Below are positions 58,816-64,000 of a stretch of 64,000 nucleotides of DNA, piece after piece (position 1 is the first letter of the stretch; each line of letters opens with the position of its first letter). The stretch is from NCBI RefSeq assembly GCF_028554725.1, contig NC_071670.1, positions 50,953,501-51,017,500 on the forward strand, read 5' to 3'. The stretch comes from Zeugodacus cucurbitae. Taxonomy: Eukaryota > Arthropoda > Insecta > Diptera > Tephritidae. Position numbers and translations under genes: made by a program. The notes under the pieces were generated by a model that saw only the letters and a program-made list of their open reading frames with translations, was not told the origin of the DNA and ran no database searches.

Positions 58816-60369
58816 GGACTATTTAAAATTTTGAATTTACTTCTCGAAATAATTGTTTCCACAAATACTTTTAAGCCTAAACATCATTACTACGAACCCT
58901 TATAGACACTAAGAGTTTTCGCAAAAATCCATTAATAAGAGTACATAGTAATTTAACTTGCAAAAGAGAAATGTTTGGAACAACTAATCGCCTCACTGGG
59001 ACACTCACTTTCGTTACAAAAGTGATTCTTTTCGTCCGAATATAAAAGTGAAATTTCCGGAAAAGTGCACAATAAAAACATTTAACCCCTTTGACAGCTA
59101 AGCGATGCAACAAAATTGTGTTGCTTTGTGTGCTTTATGAAACACAATTTTTTTTTGTTTTTTGTTTTTTGTTTTTTGTTTTTGTAATAGTTTCACCACT
59201 TTGTGTGGCATAGCGCGTGAAATTCAAAGCCAGTTGAATTTCAATAACGAAATATAAGTGCAGCGAGCCCGGGTATACTATGAAGATGTGTGTATGTATG
59301 TATGTATGTGGATAGAGAAAATAAACAAGCGCGCTAGTAGCTATCTATTACAGATGAAACTGCAACTACTTTTTCACTTTTTAGCAACTAGGTGCCTGTA
59401 TTCACATATATAAGTGAGTGTGGGTGTGTGTCTGTGTCAGTGTTCACACACGCACATACACCAACAAAACTAACGGTAGTTTCTCACACTTATCCACTTT
59501 GTGCAGCAGTAGCAGCAATTCATTTTCCATGAAATGGCGCTTGCATGCAATTAGAACTTAATGAATTTTTAAATAGCATGCTTTTAGGCGCATGACATGC
59601 GATACACCATAGACTCTACTGGGTGTCTGTATGTGGAGTAACGGTGTCTGAATAGTTGACTCAATTTCATTTTAGCGCTAATTATTTCCGGGCCGGTTGC
59701 AAAGAACTACACAACTACTCAGCGTAGTCTCATTGAAAGTTGTACACACACACACATACTCACACATGAATATTTACTACTTTCATATATAACATATGTA
59801 CATATTTATAACGGTACTTTTAGACATACATATGTACATATATTTAAGCGTGTAAAAGTGTTAGCTACTTGAAAGCGCTAAATTGCTTATTAATTGAAAC
59901 ATTAATAAGGACAGCTACACGGGCACACATACACACACATACACACTTAAGTAGAGGCACGTGTGCTCACAGTAGTACACACACGTTCACATATGTGTAA
60001 GTTGAAGTGGTGCTCTTTACTGATGTCATTAATTTGTGCGGAAAATCTGTTTAACGGTATTAGGCGCACCGCATGCACGTTTTCACATTTGCCACAATTT
60101 CTTAGTTAGGTAAATAACAAAAACAAAAGCAACAAAAGTAAACGCACTAAATTAATCTTTAATCTTCTTGATGTCGTTCAATTGAAATTGTAATAGCTTT
60201 ATTGATAATAAAATTTTGATTTTTTATATTAAAATTTAAAGTCTTTTACACTGTCAAGTGATGTGAAATTTGTGGTTAGTCCCGATTTTTGTTTTTTTTT
60301 TTTTTTTTGATTTTGGTTTCGGGAGTTCGATATTCATTTTCTAAAATTTTATGTAAATAACTATTAGAA
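58816..60369. other. unique sequence with microsatellites
   Basis: TTTTTTG repeats at 59148-59184 and TATG repeats at 59290-59310. A copy of the 19-bp motif is at 59574-59592 (TAGCATGCTTTTAGGCGCA), with weaker ones at about 59835 and 60056. CACA tracts occur throughout 59740-60000. No gene. Confidence 0.4.
59574..59592 (+). other. copy of the dispersed 19-bp motif
   Basis: TAGCATGCTTTTAGGCGCA differs from the clustered form at two positions, in unique sequence. Confidence 0.6.
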
Positions 60370-62545
60370 AAAAAATGAAAGTGCAAGATATTAGAAAAGT
60401 TAGTCCTGGAATTTCGGGATCCCGAAATTTATTTTTCTGCAGTAGTCAATATAAATTATGTTCATTTACTATATTTAAAAAAATAAAATAACAGAATTAA
60501 AATCCTCGATTGCATTGTTGTGAAAAGACTATAAAAGATACAAAATATTAAAAAAAACATGTGAGTCCCGAAATTTCGGGATATTGTTTTTGGAATCCCG
60601 ATTTATATTTTTCTTTAAATTTAACGTAAATAATTATAAAAAATATTAAACTGCAAAATATGAAAAAACTAAATCTCGAAATTTCGGGATCCTTATTTTT
60701 TCCAGAATTTCGTTAATTTACTCTATTTCTAAAATCTATCCCAAAACTACCAAAACAAAATCTGGTCCCAAAATCAAGGGATTATGATTCCGGGATGTAA
60801 ATACTTTCCGTAACTACTATTTCCATACTATTGAAAATAATAAAATATATAGTTGAAACAATTATGAGCCCGAAATTTCGACGACTCGAAAAGAATTTTA
60901 GGCCAGTCGTCGACAAAAAAAAAAAAAATTAATTTTATTGTTATATTTACGACAAATAATTATTCACAATACCGAAATTTAGAGAATCGGAAAAGAAATT
61001 TTTGACAGCGGTTCAAAGAAACTACGTTTATTGTTCATCAGCTTTTAAAGTCTGTTAAAACTTCAAAATATTAAACACAAGTAAGGTAAGTTCGGCTGAA
61101 ACCGAAAATTTTATACTCTCACATACAACACACAATTTGACCCACATATTCGTCATATACATTGTATAAAGCCCATTGAAACCCTAATATTAGGTATATG
61201 GGAGCTAGGTGAAGTTATGACCCGATTTCACTCATTTTTAGCACAGACACATTACTAGAAGAAAAATATTATCTTTGAATTTCGTTAAAATGTCTGAGAG
61301 ACTTAATTATATTTTCGTTAAAAAATGTAGAAGAAACATTGAGGTCCTCATGTTTGATATATGGGGCCTTGAATACTTATGGCCCGATTTCGACAATATT
61401 TAGAAGAGCGATGCCACACTATAAATGCATTATTTATACAAAGTTGTATTCCGATATCTTCAATTGTGATTACTTTATACATATATTGTAAAGTAAACGA
61501 TTCAAATCGACAGTTCTGGTATATAGGAAGTAGGCGTGAACCGATTTGTCTTATTTTCATAACATATCATTGGGATGCCCGAAAATAATATACATCGAAT
61601 TTAATTGAAATTGGTGGAGTAGTTTCTGAGATATGGTTTTTGACCCATGAGTGGGCGGAGCCACACCCATTTAAAATTTTGTATAGCAATTTGAGTGCAG
61701 CACTTCTGTGGCTTCTTTATAATAAAATTTAAGGTTTCTGGAATTTTCCCTTACTGAATTCAAGCATTTTTAGTAGTTTTCAACTTAGCTTTTGTATGGG
61801 AGGTGGACGTGGTTATAATCCGATATCTTCATTTTGGGACTGTATATGGTAATACCTAAAAGAAATGACTCTAGAGAGTTTGGTTGATATAGCTCTAGTA
61901 GTTTACGAAATATGTACAAAAAACTTAGTAGAGGGCAGGGCAGTGGTTCATAAAATTGCATTTATTAATTTATATTTTTTTTTAAATACTGTTGAAAATA
62001 ATCAAATAAATAATTTAAAAAAAATGTATGTCCCTAAATTTCGGGAACTCGGAAAAAATTTCACGCGAAAAAAATTTATGAATTTATTTGTGATATTTGC
62101 GACAAATAATTATTGGCAATATAACTAATAGGTTAAATTTCCTTCAAAACCTGTAAAATATTAAAAAATAAATCTTCGAATACCGATATTTCTCGATTTT
62201 GAAAAGAAATTTTTGACAGCGGTTCATAAAAATTTCGTTTATTGTTCCTAATTTGTAAGTTACAGTCTGTCTAAAGTGCAAATTATAAAAAAATAAGTAT
62301 GAGTCACGAAATTTCGAGATTTCATCTGATTGTTTTTAAATATTGTTAAAAGTAATAAAATAGTTCAGAAAGTGTGAGTCCCAAAATTTCGGCATTTAGA
62401 AATGTATTTTTTTTGGTAATATGCAATGCAAATTCTGTTTTCATTTCAAATATTTTGTGCTAGCAGTCATTGAAGAATCGACTGCATTTATATGAAAAGT
62501 GTGTTAGACCGAATAAAAGTTTGAGTCCTAAAATTTCGGGATTTT
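60370..62545. repeat. degenerate array built on the palindrome CCCGAAATTTCGGG
   Basis: The word appears, whole or mutated, at about 60410, 60567, 60675, 60868, 60971, 62031, 62181, 62305, 62380 and 62527, often preceded by GTGAGT. At 60410-60429 there is a perfect 20-bp palindrome, AATTTCGGGATCCCGAAATT. Higher-order blocks also repeat: CGACAAATAATTATT at about 60950 and 62100, and TTTTTGACAGCGGTTCA at about 61000 and 62211. The array is interrupted by the repeat at 61076-61950. Confidence 0.75.
61076..61950 (+). mobile_element. TATACTCTCGCAA-family repeat inserted in the palindrome array
   Basis: Starts ACACAAGTAAGGTAAGTTCGG with hairpin TTCGGCTGAAACCGAA and TATACTCTCACA. It continues with ACACACAATTTGACCCACAT, GTGGGCGGAGCCACACCC and GTTTACGAAATATGTACAAA, then is lost. 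The orientation is opposite to 56312-57518. Its open frames (61348-61588, 61865-62128) lack domains. Palindrome-array units on both sides show it landed inside the array. Confidence 0.7.
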
Positions 62546-64000
62546 GATATCGGGATCCTGAAATATTAACTTTTCATTGGTTTATCAAAACTTAACGTAA
62601 TTTTTAATATTTTCCGCAAACGATTTATGAATATTAAATATATTAGACGAGTTTATTTAAGTCTCTATGAAGACCAAACCTGCTCAGAAAAGCAATGAGA
62701 GCTTTTGAGTTCTTAAATTGGACTTTCAGAATATCTCTTGAATAAATCATTTGAGTTTCTATCAGTCACCCTAACAATTAATTGCCATAACTTTAAGAGT
62801 ATCTTATAGTCGTATACTTGATAGAAAACACTCGAAAGCACAAACTATTGGACCCCACCCACGGCGAAATCAATTAAACTGTACACGGAAGACATAACCA
62901 CGCTGAAGCACACACCTTAAAAGTTCCCCAAACGACTGTAAGCGCGTTAACCGCTACAAAATAATGCAAACGCATTCACACACACACACATATAGACATG
63001 CATTCACACCCACAGGGGCGGCAGGGAATGCTCGTAAAAAAGAGTGACACACGCTATTAGCGGGCTAAATAATGTGTTGCATGTTGTTGTGTTTAAGCGT
63101 AGTACAACAAACAAGAGTGAAAACAATTTGCGATTTGCACAACTACAGGGAAACATACACACATACATATATAGATCTGTATATGTATGCATGTGCCTCT
63201 GTGTGTTTAGTTAGCGCCACCCAAGCGACGAAGAATACCAGCAAACGCTTCACTCTTTGTGTATTTTATTCTATTTTATTTTAGTGCTTTTTTCACACAA
63301 CTTTCCCGGCGTTCTTCTTTCATTGCCTGCTGCGATGCGTTGCGTTCCGTTGCGTCTCACGGCGTCCGCGTCATCGCTGTGCATTTTTATTGCTGGGGTG
63401 GACACGTTAAAATTACTGTTAAACAGAGTTTAGTTCAGATAGAGATAGAGGTGAAAGGACACAAATAGTGATGACAATATTATAGTTGTTGTTGTTGCTA
63501 GTGCTTGCCGCTCCACACACTTCTCACATTGCTGGCGGCCATTGTCACCTAACCGAGCGTTGGGTTTATCTGCCTTCGGTTGTATATACATATATACATA
63601 TATATATTTGTTACTATCTCCACGCAGCGATCGAGTGAAGCAGCAGCGGGAGTAGCAGCAGCAAACTTTTCCCATATTTTGCCGTGAATTGTTGCTGTAA
63701 TAAGGATAAGTGTGTGCGTGCGTGTTCGTGTGCGTGGCAAGACTTTGTTGCGCACCGGTAATTGCGAATATGAATGCACATATACACTCATATATACATA
63801 CATACATATGTACATACATCGCTTGGCGGCGTGCCCACACGTACACGTGTAAAGTGATATTTATTCGGTTGAGCAGAAATAAGCGTAACATAAAACATTC
63901 GCCGCGAATGACTAAAACTTAAGTTTTCCGCAGCAATTTATGAGTGGCACACAATTGCTTCACTGCTTCTTCTCCTCATTCTTATCCTCTTCTTTTTTGG
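62546..64000. other. unique sequence with CA/TA microsatellites
   Basis: Less AT-rich from 63000, with CA runs near 62977-62990, TA/CATA near 63583-63610 and 63780-63815, and (TTG)n at 63485-63497. The 153-codon minus frame 63430-63891 is made of these repeats. No gene recognised up to the window end. Confidence 0.4.

Noticed and set aside
63430..63891. 153-codon minus open frame
   Set aside because: Built from CATA and CA microsatellites.
1..64000. CRISPR arrays, operons, ribosome binding sites
   Set aside because: The sequence is eukaryotic in character, and no regularly spaced identical repeats of that kind are present.

Overview
The window is non-coding, repeat-laden nuclear DNA from a dipteran. 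It is AT-rich, with scattered CA/GT, CAA and TA microsatellites, and holds decayed piggyBac, mariner, pogo-like, Jockey-like and I/R1-like elements plus dispersed TATACTCTCGCAA repeats. From general knowledge this mix fits a higher fly, most plausibly a tephritid fruit fly; that identification is inference. No host gene, tRNA or rRNA could be recognised on either strand. The longest open frame is 162 codons and is a transposase remnant. The other open frames read as chance frames in unique sequence, so this is probably intergenic or deep intronic DNA.

Layout: 1-10780 is mostly unique, with a GC-richer island at 660-1270, a tail-only LINE insertion at 3416-3449, a duplication at 6641-6956 and a small inverted repeat at 7662-7752. 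10785-20028 holds four copies of one TIR element (10785-11137, 15906-16203, 19338-19562, 19644-20028), a cluster of four copies of a 19-bp motif (11967-12140) and a piggyBac relic bounded by TTAA (13722-15034). 21998-23365 is a retroelement graveyard: a Jockey-like 3' end with a CAA tail, another reverse-transcriptase-type relic, and a pogo-like element split by a 5'-truncated LINE with a TTAGG-type tail and target-site duplications. 25600-27719 has an A/T block and a 131-bp tandem repeat. A 47-bp-arm hairpin lies at 30783-30887, followed by a dispersed repeat to about 31735.

From 37551 on, five members of a TATACTCTCGCAA / TTCGG-hairpin repeat superfamily appear (37551-37899, 42983-44074, 56312-57518, 58536-58815, 61076-61950). 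Between them lie two dead mariners (40067-41281, 49197-49863), a second pogo-like element (46813-47378), two short TIR/foldback elements (50915-51042, 57702-57858), a 114-bp tandem repeat (45826-46170) and a ~133-bp tandem array (53303-53865). A degenerate array built around the palindrome CCCGAAATTTCGGG (60370-62545) is interrupted by one TATACTCTCGCAA repeat.

No intact autonomous element is present, so nothing here works together as a pathway. The most interesting unexplained signals are the recurrent motif near TAGCATACATTTAGGCGCA, the LINE with a telomere-like pentamer tail, the long hairpin, and the palindrome array. Element boundaries come from reading inverted ends by eye; family names rest on protein motifs and terminal sequences, without database comparison.
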